Positions 24,291 to 37,852 of a stretch of 64,000 nt of DNA are shown in pieces. The notes beneath the pieces are model-generated. The model saw nothing but the letters and a program-made list of their open reading frames with translations. It was not told the DNA's origin and did not search any database. The stretch is taken from positions 1,466,727 through 1,530,726 of the forward strand of contig NW_019211457.1 of NCBI RefSeq assembly GCF_002443255.2. Reading direction: 5' to 3'. The position numbers and the translations under genes are program-made. The stretch is from Varroa destructor (Eukaryota > Arthropoda > Arachnida > Mesostigmata > Varroidae). How positions within the stretch are numbered: the stretch's first letter is position 1; every line of letters begins with the position of its first letter.

Positions 24291-27200
24291 GCAAGGTTGT
24301 ATGGGAAGCTTATTCGCTATCAATAACAAATGACACGAATATAGGGACGACGTCAAAAACATCATAGGAAGCATCGTTTTGACTTTCCATTGGATAGGAG
24401 CCCCATGGAGGCTCAAAACGGCCGTTATAGCTGAAAAACATGCTCAAGCAACGCGATGTACACGACCTGTGACCTACAAGTGCTAACTTTACCTGTACAA
24501 ACAACACCGGGCAGTGCGCTAACGAGCGTATATGCGCAAAAATAGATTGGCTGACGTTGTGGGGCGGCTGCATATAAGTACGCCAGCGATAAATAACCTT
24601 TGGTCAAGCACAATTGACACAAACCAGATCTTTCAACGACGAAATTTTTCAAGCACGATTCTTTCTTAATTGGAAGCTCATATGTTCGGAACCGTAGCCG
24701 GTCTTATTCTAAAAAGATAATACGACCGACATTTAGCGAGTTTAGATGTGTACAAAATAGCGATTTGAGATCACGAAGGAGTTACGTCGAAAGGAGCACA
24801 GAATATTGACCTAACGCAGGTAACCCACGGAATTAGTGAGCAGTGTTGCGGTGTCAACGTACGATAATACGCACTAGCGATAAGCTATAATGGATGGGAA
24901 TCTTAATTGCAGAATTCTATACAAAATTAAAAAGGAGTGAGTAAATGTTCACTATTGAAACTGATGGCTTTTCAAAATAGTGATTTTTCGAAATTCTGAC
25001 AAGTAGGGGACTGTAAAGTTAATATAGGCTTCTTTTTTGGACCTGATTAACTTATCTAGCTGGGTCGTACTTCCTAACGTACAAGCCATATTAGATTGTC
25101 AACAGAAACCCTATGTCCTGTATAATGGGTACTCAGTGAATGTTTAACAAAAAATAAAGCCTTTCCACTTATGTAAAACTGTGCATAGACCGTGATCGCA
25201 TTACGAAGTATTCGGTCATTGTAATTTTCGCATTAAATAGCAGGATTTGATCTGGCTCTACCCGACATACTGCATGATGGCTTAAGTTTCGTATTTCTAT
25301 GGGTGCGCATCTGTTGTGTGGCTAACAATGTTGCCCTGAGGACGGCGTATCGTTACCTATTCAGTAAATAATACGATTAACTTTTGTCATACAGAAAGAT
25401 ATGGACGTATGTTAATTTTCAAGGGGGAACGGTAAGTACAGTACGTTAAAGCTGTCTTTTGGACACGGATGCTCGTCGCAAGGTTGAAGATTTCCACGCC
25501 ATCATCATTAGCAATCATAGCTATCGTCTAACTTTCAACTGAAAGGGTTTAGAAAATTAGGTCCTATGTCAAGTCACTGCCTTTAATGTATCGAATGCCC
25601 CACATTCCCCCGATACCTCTTCGTCGATAGCCAAAACCAAGTGAGTGCGGTTGTTAGTTTGCCCTCGTGTGTTCGCGAATGCTTAAAATCTTCAATGCCT
25701 CAAGTTCAAGCGGCAGCGGCAAAGATAATTGTGAGGAAAGCTCTCAATCGGGCGGGATATTTTAGAGACCTTCGTTTCATGAGTCTGATTCGAAGAAGAT
25801 ATCGCATTAGGAACTGAATCAAGAAGCAGCTTCGGAAGTAAGAGGGAAGAATGAATTACAGTTAGAAGAGTGTATATGCTTACCTGAAGGGATACAATTA
25901 CCGTATCTATAGATTAACTTGGCAAGAGAAGGCATCGACGTTGTACTGCACTGCACGCGTCAGTCACTGGATGACGCACTCAGTCACAGCGCGTTCAAGT
26001 TTAATGACAAGCTGTCATGCGTTTGCATTACTTATGCAACAGCGGCACCATCACTCTGGCGTATCGAGTGATAGGTACGGTGTATTAATTACATACATGG
26101 ATGAGCTACTTATTTTACACGTTTGGTATATTCATACAGTTTGAGATTATAAAATAGTGGATGCATCATCGTGCATCGTGTATGACAATGCACATAGCTA
26201 GTAAGGGATGCATTGTTAACGTTATACTGACCGAGTGGGTCTAAACAGACAAACCGTCAAAGAACATTAGGGTTATGACTGAGTTAAGGGCGAGCCGGCC
26301 GTGTATATCCAGATGTGATGCCTCGGTACGATATTACAAAGCCGCCAGCGAACTTACGTGCAATCGTTTTGTATAGTTAGCAATTTCTGGAGATAAGACC
26401 ATTTTGTAGAGCTCGGGCAAAGGTTCGCCCTGTATCTTTGTTAGGCTACGTGCGGCTTCTCGTGGCTTATGTTCTAAATTACCGACTCTAGCCTTTGTCA
26501 CGTGTGTGGACATCCACATAGTTATGTAAAGTCCACATGAATACAGCAAGTGGGCTGGCCTAATCAGCACCGTCATCGAATCTCCGTTACAGGATTCCCA
26601 GCTTCAGACGCTTCTGACGGTTCGGCATAGGGCAGAATCATCGCCTTCTCCGAGCAGTCGGCATGATACAGTGACATTTCGGTATTGTCGTCGGCGACGA
26701 CCCTGCCTCTCGGTTCGTTTCCATCCATACACTAAGATATATCTCATTAACCGATAACGTCCTGGTATAGGATAGCTAAATAACGTGGAAAAGCGTCAGC
26801 TGCCATTACAGTTGTGCTCTTTTGAAGTAGAACGAAATGTATATCTCGATGTACCGAGTGGGCCCGACGCCGCGGAGGCCATCTGAAGGGTAATTTAGCC
26901 AAAAAGAAAAAAACTTCCAGTGGCAGGGAGTGGGTTTTAGAGCCAAATAAATATCTAAGTCTTCAGTTAATTATTCGAACACATGACGACCTTGAAGCAG
27001 GGATGGATGATTGAGGACGAATCGAACCTGTATCGAACTTTCTATATCCCTGATATTCAGCAAGAGACCCAAAGCAATGTTCCTTGGTGTCGATATCCAA
27101 ACGGGGCAGACAAATCATTCATTAGCTGAAAGAATGAATTTTTCGTCAAGTAATTATAGAAAAACTCAAAAAAAAATATATTGGAATATGTGCGCGAAAG

Positions 27201-27517
27201 CGTCTAAGTGCTGGCTAAATCGGCAGGCATGGCAGAGATGGCTTACCTTGGTTATCGCAATAGACATTTCTGATATAGTGTTAAACTGCACAATGACTTA
27301 CTAATCTAAGCCGATTAATCCAGGGCGGTAGTAACGTAAATACAGCCCTTAGCGACAGAGAGCCCTTTGCATGTTGTGAGAGAACATAGTTCACTCTCAC
27401 TATTGCTATCACGGAGTATTAGGTACTTGCCAGTTATTTTTGAGTATATAGTTCATATGTGCAAAATTTCACGGCCATCTGTATGTAAAATGAAAATTCT
27501 TACAAATGAAAGCGAGC

Positions 27518-27557
27518 TCACAGCTCGAGCTTAGATCTATCTAAGCTCGAGCTGTGA
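27518..27557. repeat. Perfect 19-bp inverted repeat with 2-nt spacer
   Basis: TCACAGCTCGAGCTTAGAT at 27518-27536 is mirrored exactly at 27539-27557 across the spacer CT. An A-rich stretch follows within 60 bp. Confidence 0.95.
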
Positions 27558-28844
27558 TATCTTTGACAAGATAAAAAATATAATATAAAAACAATAAAAA
27601 AAAACAAAAGAAAGAAAAAAAAGCTCTAGTAGCGTAATACTCGAACAAATAGTTAAGGATCTATATTTGTCGAGAAATCAAGACTGCTGTTTGTCCGAAC
27701 AAGCCAGAGTAAAAAGTGTTTGCATACAATATAGATAGAAAAGATTGTAGTATATACAGCAGCGTAAACAAGTGCTTTGAACTGTACCATCATCGGCCGT
27801 TGCATATACACATACATATTTATGAGACATTTGAGGAGTTCTCCAAAGACGTGAAGACGTTGTTCGTTTGGTAGAGTCTTCACTGGTTGTTTTTCAACCT
27901 ACAGCTAATTTATGGTGCAGCCGACGCTATTAGAAACAGCTTTTTAGATATCTCCGCGGTTAGGTGTCGTTTTAGACAATGCTCGTTTACTAAACATGAC
28001 AAACATAGGATCCAGCCGCATCATAACATGCTAAAACAAACTAATTTAGCATGTCCATCTCAAGGGTAAAAGCTTAGCACAAAACATTATGACTCGCCCT
28101 GCCCCCTCGTTTCTCGCTTTGTTTTTCTTTACTCACGTTGCTGATCTGATCTTTTTTACTGCGCACCGTGGAATAGTCCTTCGCCGTCTCTGAAGCTCGA
28201 AGCTCGCTTGCAACGTCTCGGTGCCGCGCACGCGGGTGAACAATGTTTGTACACAGTGTTTTGCCTATGCAATCGCAAAGGGCGGCCATAAGGACTAGAT
28301 TCATAAGGCGCGATTAAGTAGGCCACAGAAGAGGATAAAAGCGCATGAGCACTACATACGACGTTACGTTCACCATACACAATAGGAGGTCATCCGTTCA
28401 GGCGGAGTTAACGGCGTTGAGCATCGGAGCTGAATGCCTTATATGGAAAATACTTCAGCTGAGAATGGATAGCTTTAATGGTTTCATAAGCGAGTGCAAG
28501 ATCCGGGAAAAAATTTGAAAGAAAATGCGTGCGAAAAAAACTTTTACATCACTCGGAAGCGAGAGGACGATGAGAATCTTAGCGTTGAATCGCTAGGTTT
28601 GTAGATATAATGGGAATTGCTGGAGATAAATGCAGAATTGGTAGAATCTGGTGGAAATTACTACTGGTAATTATTTAGTTTTTGTAGCTGCGAGTAGTAA
28701 CTTAGACATTGTAAGTGACGCAGTGTGATACGGAGCTGGCTACATTCTATGATTGTACTACCATAGTAAGCAACCGAGTTATTCGATAAGTACAAACAAA
28801 TATCCATGTTTCTTTATATAATAACATCTGTTATTGGCTGGCGG

Positions 28845-28912
28845 AGCTTGAACCAAGATCCCCTGGTCATGTCCAATACGCAAACTAGCATTTACGATGC
28901 GGTTTAAATGCA
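28845..28912 (-). repeat. tRNA-like repeat head (degenerate)
   Basis: The minus strand shows a B-box-like GGTTCAAGCTC preceded by GACCAGGGGATC and an ACATGAC segment placed like an anticodon loop. Stems are not well formed. Low confidence. Confidence 0.25.
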
Positions 28913-30116
28913 TTGCAATGCCCATTCATTTTTGCCAAGGGGTTTCTTCATCCAGTTCCTGCCAATCCTGATTCTTGTTGATGTGTATAACAGAGTGTTC
29001 GGACCATTAGCCCAATTGCTTTTCCATCTAATAAAGTCATCTTTTCATCCTCAAGAGTCTAACCATTCTGTCGAGTGAAAGGCTGTTCTTTTTTTTTTGC
29101 CGTTATCCCTATGTCGAGTCTGTACTCATTGCTCCTGTGCCCCTTCGAGACGCCAGGAGTAGATTACTATATCGTTATTTACTGTATGACAATTTCTATT
29201 TCGAATGAGAAATTTTGATGACTATAAACACACAACGCCTTTTAGAACAGAAGATTTGGCTTGCTCAGTTAAACTGCCCCAGCGATCGCTTAATGGGTAA
29301 CGTAGTCGCCTGCCAGCCTTCGTAACTCGTGGTAAACGTACTTCGAACGGACAGCTGTCTGACAGAAAGCGTAACGGCGCTATCGGGCGTAAGATTTGAA
29401 ACAGATAGGTTGAGTTAAATTGAATTTTCAGTGGGATCGTCGTATTTTTTGGCAAATAGAGAAGATCAGCAAGGAGACAAACGCGTCAAAAGCTATACTA
29501 TCGGCTACTGGCAACAGCACCTCACACAAAATAAGCTGAACTATGCGTATGGAAACTACCAGAGGACCTATTCTCAACATCTGCAGCTCGTAGCGCTTCG
29601 CTGGGAATACAACTATAGTACAACTTAAGCGCTTGGCATTGAAAAGTATCCGATTGGCCATACAATATAAAGTCCTCGTAAAAGAGGGGCGTTTAAATTC
29701 TAGCCCTTCAGGAAACGGCTTACATTTATTCTAGTCATCTAGTAGATAACAAATGGAAGTTTTTTAGTGGTAAATGTATCCTATTTTAAATTAAAGTAGA
29801 CATTGTTGGTAACAAAGATTTAGGTACGATCTTTCAGTAGCACGCTCCATTCGGCTCATATCGTCGAATGTGATACGTGCTGCGGTAACTCCTGAACATC
29901 TAGGTTTTTCATAGGTTATGCCGTTACATTTTTTATGGGCTAACCAATTTCTCCTTGAGGGCCTTCTTGGCTTGTTTTTTTCTTTTTTATTTGCTCTAAT
30001 TTTAACTAAAGAAACTCTATACATTACCATTTTGCTTAAAAAACTTCCCACTTCTATAAATTCGTTCATACTGTCTATATAAGTAGATGTTCGTACTTGT
30101 CACTACTGACGTTAAG

Positions 30117-30205
30117 CACTGGCCTAGATGGCTGGCCGCCCAACTCAGAACGGAACGCAGTATGTAGGCCCGGCCGATTGCTAGACCACCTTAGCCATGC
30201 CTTGA
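30117..30205 (-). repeat. tRNA-like repeat head (degenerate)
   Basis: The minus strand carries TGGCTAAGGTGGTCTAGCAA, which resembles an A-box with D-arm, followed by CGTTCTGAGTTGG where a B-box would be. The B-box is poor. A tRNA-derived SINE fragment is the best guess. Confidence 0.28.
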
Positions 30206-31142
30206 ATTACGTGATCGTAAATTGTTCCGTTAACGAAATGCCCGAACTATGTACCAGCTTTCAGTTTGCCGTTCGCTATATTCAAGAAAAAAAAATTTTG
30301 GAGTATCACGACATTGGGTGTGCATTAAAAGGTTTAAACTAAAATGTCGTAAGAGTTATAAGGCCTGGAGATATTAGACGTCCTAAATGTTCTACACGAT
30401 CTATTGTTGTTTTCGATAGTTTCTTTGCCATAGATGTTTATGTGGCTTTTTTGATCGGTCGTTTTTTCCGTTTTAATCATGTCGTATTTCTGTTGACTTT
30501 CGCTTAGCAACACACGTTCTGCTTACATACATTTGAAAAATAATTTTATGGAAAAATTGAGGTTGGAATCTTCAAATGATGGCTTTGCTTTCACGTTTCG
30601 GATAAAATTGATTCGTATGTCGAGTGAAGCCAGCAAAATGAAGAGTGAAAGAACATTAGCCTAATGAACCGGGAAAAAAAGGCTGGAAAAGTTAATATTT
30701 GTCAGTTTCGATGTTCTAAGTTGTTCTATCTAAACGAGAAGTTCATTAGAAGAAGAAAAAATACGGCGAACTTCTGTATCAAAAATATGTAGTATGAAAA
30801 AATTTTCTTTACCTTTAAAGATAGAAGAAGACACGTTGATATGGTATGGACGGTGAAGAGTGAGCGACAACTAGTAGCACTTGGAAATGAGTCGCTCCAT
30901 GAAAACATGGCGTTCATGTGATCTAGCTTTTCGAGTTTGGCAACAGCTGGCCTATATCGCTTATGAAACAAGGTACTTGTTAAACGAAGCGATATTTCCT
31001 GACTATGGATCATCTATTGTAGGCAAGACAAGTTGTCAGAGTCTAACCCGTTTCAATTTCATTGAACTTACCCATCGTTAAAGTTCAAAATGAAAGTAAA
31101 TTTCGTGACCCGAGCGGAGCGACGAACATATAATATTTAAAC

Positions 31143-31169
<27 letters not shown>
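31143..31169. repeat. (TA)n microsatellite
   Basis: About 13 TA units flanked by ACAT and TGTACA. Confidence 0.95.
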
Positions 31170-31173
<4 letters not shown>

Positions 31174-34100
31174 TTTAAGCACCAGCAAATGAAAAGTTGG
31201 ATGAAAAAGCGCTTTAAACAATCTCATAATGTTATTATTACTTTTCTAACCTTATAAATTAATTGCAGTAATTTTAAGACAGTTTCAGTAATTACTAAAT
31301 TAAAAATGCTGTTTTCAACAAATCATGCTTGTTACTTCATCCGTAAACATTTCTACGTTCAATGATTTCTACATTTTTACACCTAATCATCCGTTATTAC
31401 ACGCAATTTTTATTTATTTAATGTCAGAGAAGAAAATGAGAAATGGCCTATGATTGGCCTCTGTTACGGCAGGACCTTACGCAGGAAAATAATACATATA
31501 TTTATTTATATGACGAAGAACGTAGAACACGTAGGAGTACGATTGCCAAATTGACATTTTGATGGCAAAAAAAATACATGATTTCTTATTGTGTAAAGAT
31601 AGCAACGATTAGACCATCTTCGCAAGCCTCAGCTCTCCAAAAATTTTCAATAAATTTTCCAAAACTTATTCTAAAATCATCATGTGTGTCCAGTTAATCA
31701 CCATTATGTAAATACTCTATGAGTAAACGTTAAGATCTAGAAAATTCCGTGAAGTTTTTCCCTCATACATAGTCGGGTTTGAGTGAGAATTGTCGTAGGC
31801 TCATGTGTTAAATTAATAGCAGGTTGTCGCTAATCCCCTTAGTTGTTCGCTCCCTATAGTTTTGCTCTATCTACTATCGTTGTGTTTACCAGACAATCTG
31901 AATCAATTCACTTTTGGCCAATTTCCCGGTCTTCCAAGACCGTTGTCTACACCCCAATTCTCACCATAGCTATTAAAATCATACGAGCATTTTGTTCACC
32001 ATCTTTCCTATACTCGCAAAACAAGTTGTACCGTTGAAACGCTGTGACGCGAACTGTAGCCGAAGAGAGCTTGCTTAATAGATGAGCTTCTTGGTGTCGC
32101 TTCTCTACCTGAAGCACCTTGTTGTGTGGGCTTTACTAGGAAACTCCTCGGTTTAATGTCACTTGACAAACAGGCATACCCGGGATCCCTTTGCACGGCC
32201 AACAACAATAGCAGAAATTAGAGTCGCCACATGCCGACCCTCGGCTTCCCTTGTCCGTCAGCTGGCACTTCGTTTCCTAAGCTAGGACAATGAAAAATCG
32301 CACCATTATTTCTGTTTACTCGTTTTTCTAACAAAAGTTTTCTAAATAAATAGAGACACGCCAGTACGAGGCGGATTTTCATATCCTTAGATGAATGGGG
32401 TCGCGTGCAATAAGGCTTATACGACGCTACATGGCTTTGACGTTTATCACTGCACGAGCGCTCTGCCTACCGACACAGTCAGCCAAGCGCTGTCCTGGCT
32501 TTACTTCGATCCTTAGCCAAACTGACATGAACCAAGGTCACCATACCACTCAAAACTTGCCCTATCTGACACCCCCCCCGCCCCCCCGCGGTCCCGTCGT
32601 CGCTTCAGAGCCTAACATATGCGCTGATGTTTTTGTACCCGACAAAGCCCTCCTGCCGCTGTTATCTGCCTGACAGTTTGGTGCATTCGTCAGCCCGTAG
32701 AGTCGGAATGTTCCTGGCTTTCTCAAGTGATGCTTCCGTACTTTGCTTACAAACCAGGAGAAAGAAATGAACTTACAAACGCATTTCCGATGGCGCACTT
32801 GTGTAGTGGAAAGCTCGGCTGTCTTGCTTACATGTCTGAGGAACAGGTCGGGAAAAAAAAAGTATTGAATGTAACTAGGGCGACGAAAAAGAGGAGTTGT
32901 AGCTGAGGCTTATTTGTCGAGTGAAATTGAATAACGTGGACTTGCTGGCGTACAGCAGGAGCGCGGAGTGGGTGCGCAAGATCCCACTATTACCATTCTC
33001 GTAACGGGCGACCCATTCTGCAGTGAAATCGTAGCGCGATCGTGATGCAGTAGACGAACCGTCACCTGTAGCAATGAAAATTTTTGCTTTTGACTAAATC
33101 GGGTAAAGATGACATGATAGGGAGGTAACAGAGGCAAGTGTTCCGCTTAATTCGTGATATTCTCACTTTTTAATTCGAGAGGATATTCTAGTGAATCTAA
33201 TGGCATTGAACGTAACAAAACAGTCACTCAAGTTACAAAGACGCGGCGGATATTAAAAACGACGATGCAGAAAATTTCTATCGTGATCCTATCTGATCGA
33301 AACGAATATGTTTCACTTATATCCGCAATGAGTACGCTAAGCCGTTTTGGAGATTCTGATAACAATAACGGTTAGCAAATTAACAGTAAAGATTAGAACC
33401 GACCGATTATGCGTTCACAAATGCAATTCGCTTTGTCACCGCGAACGGCATCATCCAAATAAGTTAAAATCGTTTTTTTTTTTTTTTTTCTGAATTACAA
33501 TTAGTACAAATAGTTCAATAGTAGTTTACAATTAGCGAATCGTCCAATGTGATCACCGACGTATGCAACGGCTAAACCTAGTAGCAAAATATGCTTTTCA
33601 GGCCACAACTTGACCTTATGTTTCGGGCAAGCTTCTTACAATATACGACATCCCTTTGTAGCAAGGCCAATAAACGTCTTTAGTTCCCATTTTCCTCCAG
33701 GGTCTTGAAAATAAATGACGGAATTTTGCGAGTCTTTGGGACCTTTAGGACCTCTAGCACTATCAGTCTAGAACTAAAGTGATGAAAAGAACAGAAGCTA
33801 AGTGCAAAGCCTATGTGCCGGCGGCGGTACGAAAAAGTCTCTGTTCTCAGCTCGGTCTTGGCAAGCTTACCAGCGACAACGGCGTCGTGAGCTAGCAGAA
33901 TTGGAAAGAAACGGACCCCAGGATGGAAAAGCAGCAGTAAAAGCAAGAAAAGGAGATAAAATAAATCGGTCGTCATTGCACTACGCAGACCCCGGTGCTC
34001 ACACAAGCCCTTGCAGGAACAAACTCGGACGGAACGTACGAGAAGCGACCTACCGCAGTAAAGACAGCAGTTGGGGGTGGCTAAATGAAAAATGATAGCC

Positions 34101-35362
34101 GGGATAGGGACACCATAAAAACAAAACACGGCGAAACTAACGTAGTCGTATAACGACGCCCCACAGAGGAAGACGCGGTAAAGTGTCTTAAGTCATGTTC
34201 GCGCCGTTCAAACGAACTGGTGTTGATGAAGGCCACAACGTTAGAATGTCATGTCGTGTGGAAAGCAAATGGACGTGGTGAAAAACGTAGCAAAGTTGAC
34301 AAAAGACGAAAAGGACCAGGTGACCTTAAGTACGCGGCTCAGCGAAGAGAAAACGCCAAAATTCGGCTGTCTTTACTGAAAATTATGACAACAATATACC
34401 GCTTCTAGGACAACCTGTGGATCTGGCAGAATGTAGGCGGCAGACTACAGCTAGAGCTGTACATCGTGGCTGGCTTAGCCAGATTGAGGGAATGAAGGAA
34501 ATTAGGGGTGAAGAGAAAAAGGGAAACAGACAAGGGAAATCGAAGGTAATATTATAGAGGAAAAGTGCAATTTACATGGGCGTACATACCTTGCTGAAGA
34601 AGGTACGAATGAACCAACGAAGGAACGGAGAAATATATTCGGATATAAATTTTAATTTCGGGGGTAACAATAGCCGAAAGGGTATGTGTACGTTAAGCAT
34701 TGATGATTCGAACGGAAGTAGATGTTCGAGTGTTTTCGATTGCCACGTTATCTGTAGTTGAAAAGATAAAATCGGAAACTGCAAGTTAAAGCTAGTTCTT
34801 CAATAGTTTACGCGGTGGGCGTACGCTATCGACAGTATTTTTCAGATGTCCGAGCAGAAATAGAAGACCGGCTATTTGGTTCCTGGACAAGCGTTGCGAT
34901 GGGACCAAATTTAAAGTAGTAAATGTTCCGATCTAATCTTCTAACTAACATCGATCTATGGTAGATTCGACAACGTATCCCCGTGAAAGCTTACTGCACA
35001 ACGTGTTTCCCTGTTTATCCTAGGAATACGAAATGGTCAAGGTACAAATACAAAAAACACCTCGTTTCATGGTGGGATAAGGAACGCGTAACGGCGGTGC
35101 CAGATGAAACACTTATATCAAACTAGCAAATACATATAGGGTAGTTAATATAAACTTCGCAATTTATACCTATTGTTGTTTTATCTCCTTACTATCATTT
35201 TCATCGAAAGAATATTGGTAAAAGGACGTTTCTGCAACCCGCAAGGATACGTATTTCGTCTAGATGACGCTAATCTAAATTTTTTGAACTTTTCGTCACA
35301 CATTACCGTTAATCATTTCCGTAGACGGGTAGCTCCAGGCACGAACCAAAGCGTCTACGTGT

Positions 35363-35425
35363 GTATTCGAACCCGGGTCGTCACGAATAACAGCATGCAA
35401 ATAAACTACCCACTGATCTGCGGCG
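35363..35425 (-). repeat. tRNA-like repeat head (minus strand)
   Basis: On the minus strand, an A-box-like CAGATCAGTGGGTAG (35406-35420) is followed by CTGTTAT, similar to an anticodon loop, and a B-box GGTTCGAATAC (35363-35373). The T-stem does not pair, so this is a tRNA-derived repeat or pseudogene rather than a tRNA. Confidence 0.42.
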
Positions 35426-36103
35426 GAGGGAGCGAATATTGGAACGTAATGAACTGACCAGAACGTAGCTTAACATTTACATGCATATACGAGGTTGGCA
35501 AAAGGCCTTTTGCCGATAATATATGTAACATTAAAAAAATACATAACATGGTCAGGATGAAAAACGACATCGAATGGTCTGACAAAAACTTGAGCAGAAA
35601 ATCGAGCGCATGTTGCATATACTAGATATCTACCTTTAAAAAAAATCCTATTTATATCCTATATTAAATCAAACCTAACATACCTATATAAAAATATCCT
35701 AGCATATTAACGCGTTGGGCATATAGTTAAAATGTCAGCATAAAAGTAACATTATATTTGATCGAAGTTTCTCAACACTATTGACTTCCGTACCTCATGT
35801 TACCATATCCATCTATTGTGTTATACACCTATTTTTCAACACCTAATCTCAATAAATATAGTACGCTTCTAATTATTAGACTGTTTCCATAGCAATTATT
35901 TCCAGAATCATCTAATAGTTGAAACATGACTTTGAGGAAAATACATGTGCGAGTTCACCAGATGCTTCAGATTAGCATGAAAAATATAGATTATAGGAAA
36001 AAATATAGACTATATGGAAAATATAGGGCCGGCATTAGGCCATGTAACATGTACAAGCATCATTCGAATTCGAGTTCTTCGAGGACAAACTATCACTAGC
36101 GGG

Positions 36104-36104
<1 letters not shown>

Positions 36105-36136
<32 letters not shown>
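36105..36136. repeat. (TA)n microsatellite
   Basis: About 15 TA units. Confidence 0.95.
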
Positions 36137-37585
36137 CAGTGAGGGAAGAGCAATTTACAGTATATTATGGCTTTATTCTTTTCTTTTGTTTTTCCTTGCT
36201 TGCCTGCTTTTTTCCTTTTTGTATTTTTCTTTACTGTTCAGCATTTCATCTTTTCCAGGACCGCATTCTTTCTCATCAGGCGGCCTTTGTCCTTCTCAAT
36301 GATTGATCTATTTACAGCATAGGGTCAGAGGGGGGTCTCCATAGCATATATTTTATTCTTTCGACCACTCCATCACCTTTGACTCCTATCTTCCCTTACT
36401 GCATGGTGTGCATCCGTATGTACATATCATCATAATCATCTTCGTCAAGGTCATCATCCTCGGCACTGTCTGCTGAATTGTCAGCATAATAATAATAGTG
36501 ATCATGTGATTTTAACATAATCGTTTCGCTATATCCATATCTATCATCATCACGACCGTTGTCCTGTCGTACTTTCCTACCTCACCCGCGTCCCTTTCGA
36601 GTTTGGTACGACTCTGTGTTGATTTCGTGCACATCATAGCTTGCCTCAAAGACTCACCAACCTTTTCTGACCAAACTCATTTTGTCTCCACGGAACCCCT
36701 ACCTTCCTTGACGTTCCCATGAGTTCATACCGTCGTTTCTACGTAGGATGCTGTGGGTAGATAAATAGCTAAAAGACTCCTCAATCGCTTGCTCCTACGG
36801 TGCCTCTTGTCGCAAGACGAATGTATGACTTTGTAACGTCTCTTTGTTTCTGTTTGTCCTTGCAACCATTTTTCCCTCCTGTCCAACCAACCGTTGCTGC
36901 TCCCATTAGCCGTCGACCTTTTACGAACTTTACCACTTAGCTCTAGTTGAATAATACGGCGACACGAAGCCCCTTTAATGTATAGTAATGCAATCCACCT
37001 CAATATGATCGTTCGGTTTCTTATTGTTGTCCTTTTTCTATTTGCAGCATTGTCGTCTGCTTTTTCGGAGTCCATAAACTATATAACAGTGTCTCGCTGA
37101 CCTGTGCAACAGTAACACACAATTCAATTCATTATTAATATTTCGACGAGCGTTTTTATTACTTCAACTTAAGAACTTAATATCGCTGCACCATTATATC
37201 TGTTGGTCTTGTTGCCATTTTCCATCGTCACGGTCCTTTGTTTATATGGATGCATATGAGTGTTTGCGTCATCGTGTCAATAGCGGCAGGCGACTGCGCC
37301 ATCAGTTGTAAGACGCCTCAGAACACAAACTACTCTAGTCAGTCGTTCGTGAAGATCGATCGATAACCAAATTGCGATGGACCCCGTACAATCGCCTGCC
37401 GCTTAGCGGAACGTTTTCGTTCATTTATGAAATGACGTGGGTATAAATAAGTGAGGATCAGCTCAATATAGCCATCATGGACTCCGTTATCGTAATAATA
37501 ATAATAATAGTAGTGTCGGTACGGTGCATACATCTCGATATCTACAATCACTCTTCAATCATCGTTTCGGCGTAGTCGACTAGAA

Positions 37586-37852
37586 TTAGGTTGGTGCATA
37601 AGTAATGGGATAAATGTGGCGTATGTCACGCAAACTCCGTGGCTGAGAGTAGCGTTCAAAGCTGGTCTGCCGAATTTCATCGTCTTTCCTTTGCCCCGAA
37701 ATAAAGCCCCTATAGTCGACTTATAAATTTGTCGAGAACTGCCTTGAGCCCTTTCGAGCCCTTGAGCCCCCCCCCCCCCCCCCCCCAATGCTAAACAATA
37801 AAGAAGCAATCGGCCCTGAACAAAAACGCAGGAAACTTATGCACCAACCTAA
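37586..37852. mobile_element. Short mariner-type element (MITE or internally deleted copy)
   Basis: The left end TTAGGTTGGTGCATAAGT and its inverted match at the right end (ACTTATGCACCAACCTAA) are perfect terminal inverted repeats of 18 bp. They match the mariner-family TIR consensus. The right flank is TA; the left flank is AA, so the expected TA duplication may be mutated. The element is 267 bp, too short for the usual ~345-residue transposase, and contains a C20 run at 37767-37786. No transposase motif is seen inside, so it is non-autonomous. Confidence 0.85.

Larger units (their letters stand above)
27558..35362. other. Intergenic, no confident gene
   Basis: Mostly AT-rich. Contains tRNA-like fragments (28.8 and 30.1 kb), a TA repeat at 31.1 kb, a CCCCCCCCGCCCCCCCGCGG stretch at about 32572-32591 and a poly-T run at 33473-33490. 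Overlapping ORFs on both strands at 33.7-34.1 kb (up to 149 codons) lack domains. Confidence 0.55.

Noticed and set aside
26999..27045. B-box-like GGTTCGATTCG on the minus strand at about 27.02 kb
   Set aside because: No A-box in the right place and no pairing stems; an isolated 10-of-11 match is expected by chance in 64 kb.
33680..34129. 149-codon minus-strand ORF and a 97-codon plus-strand ORF over the same DNA
   Set aside because: Neither has a domain or clear splice sites, and the plus-strand one begins with GTG; mutual shadowing suggests chance.
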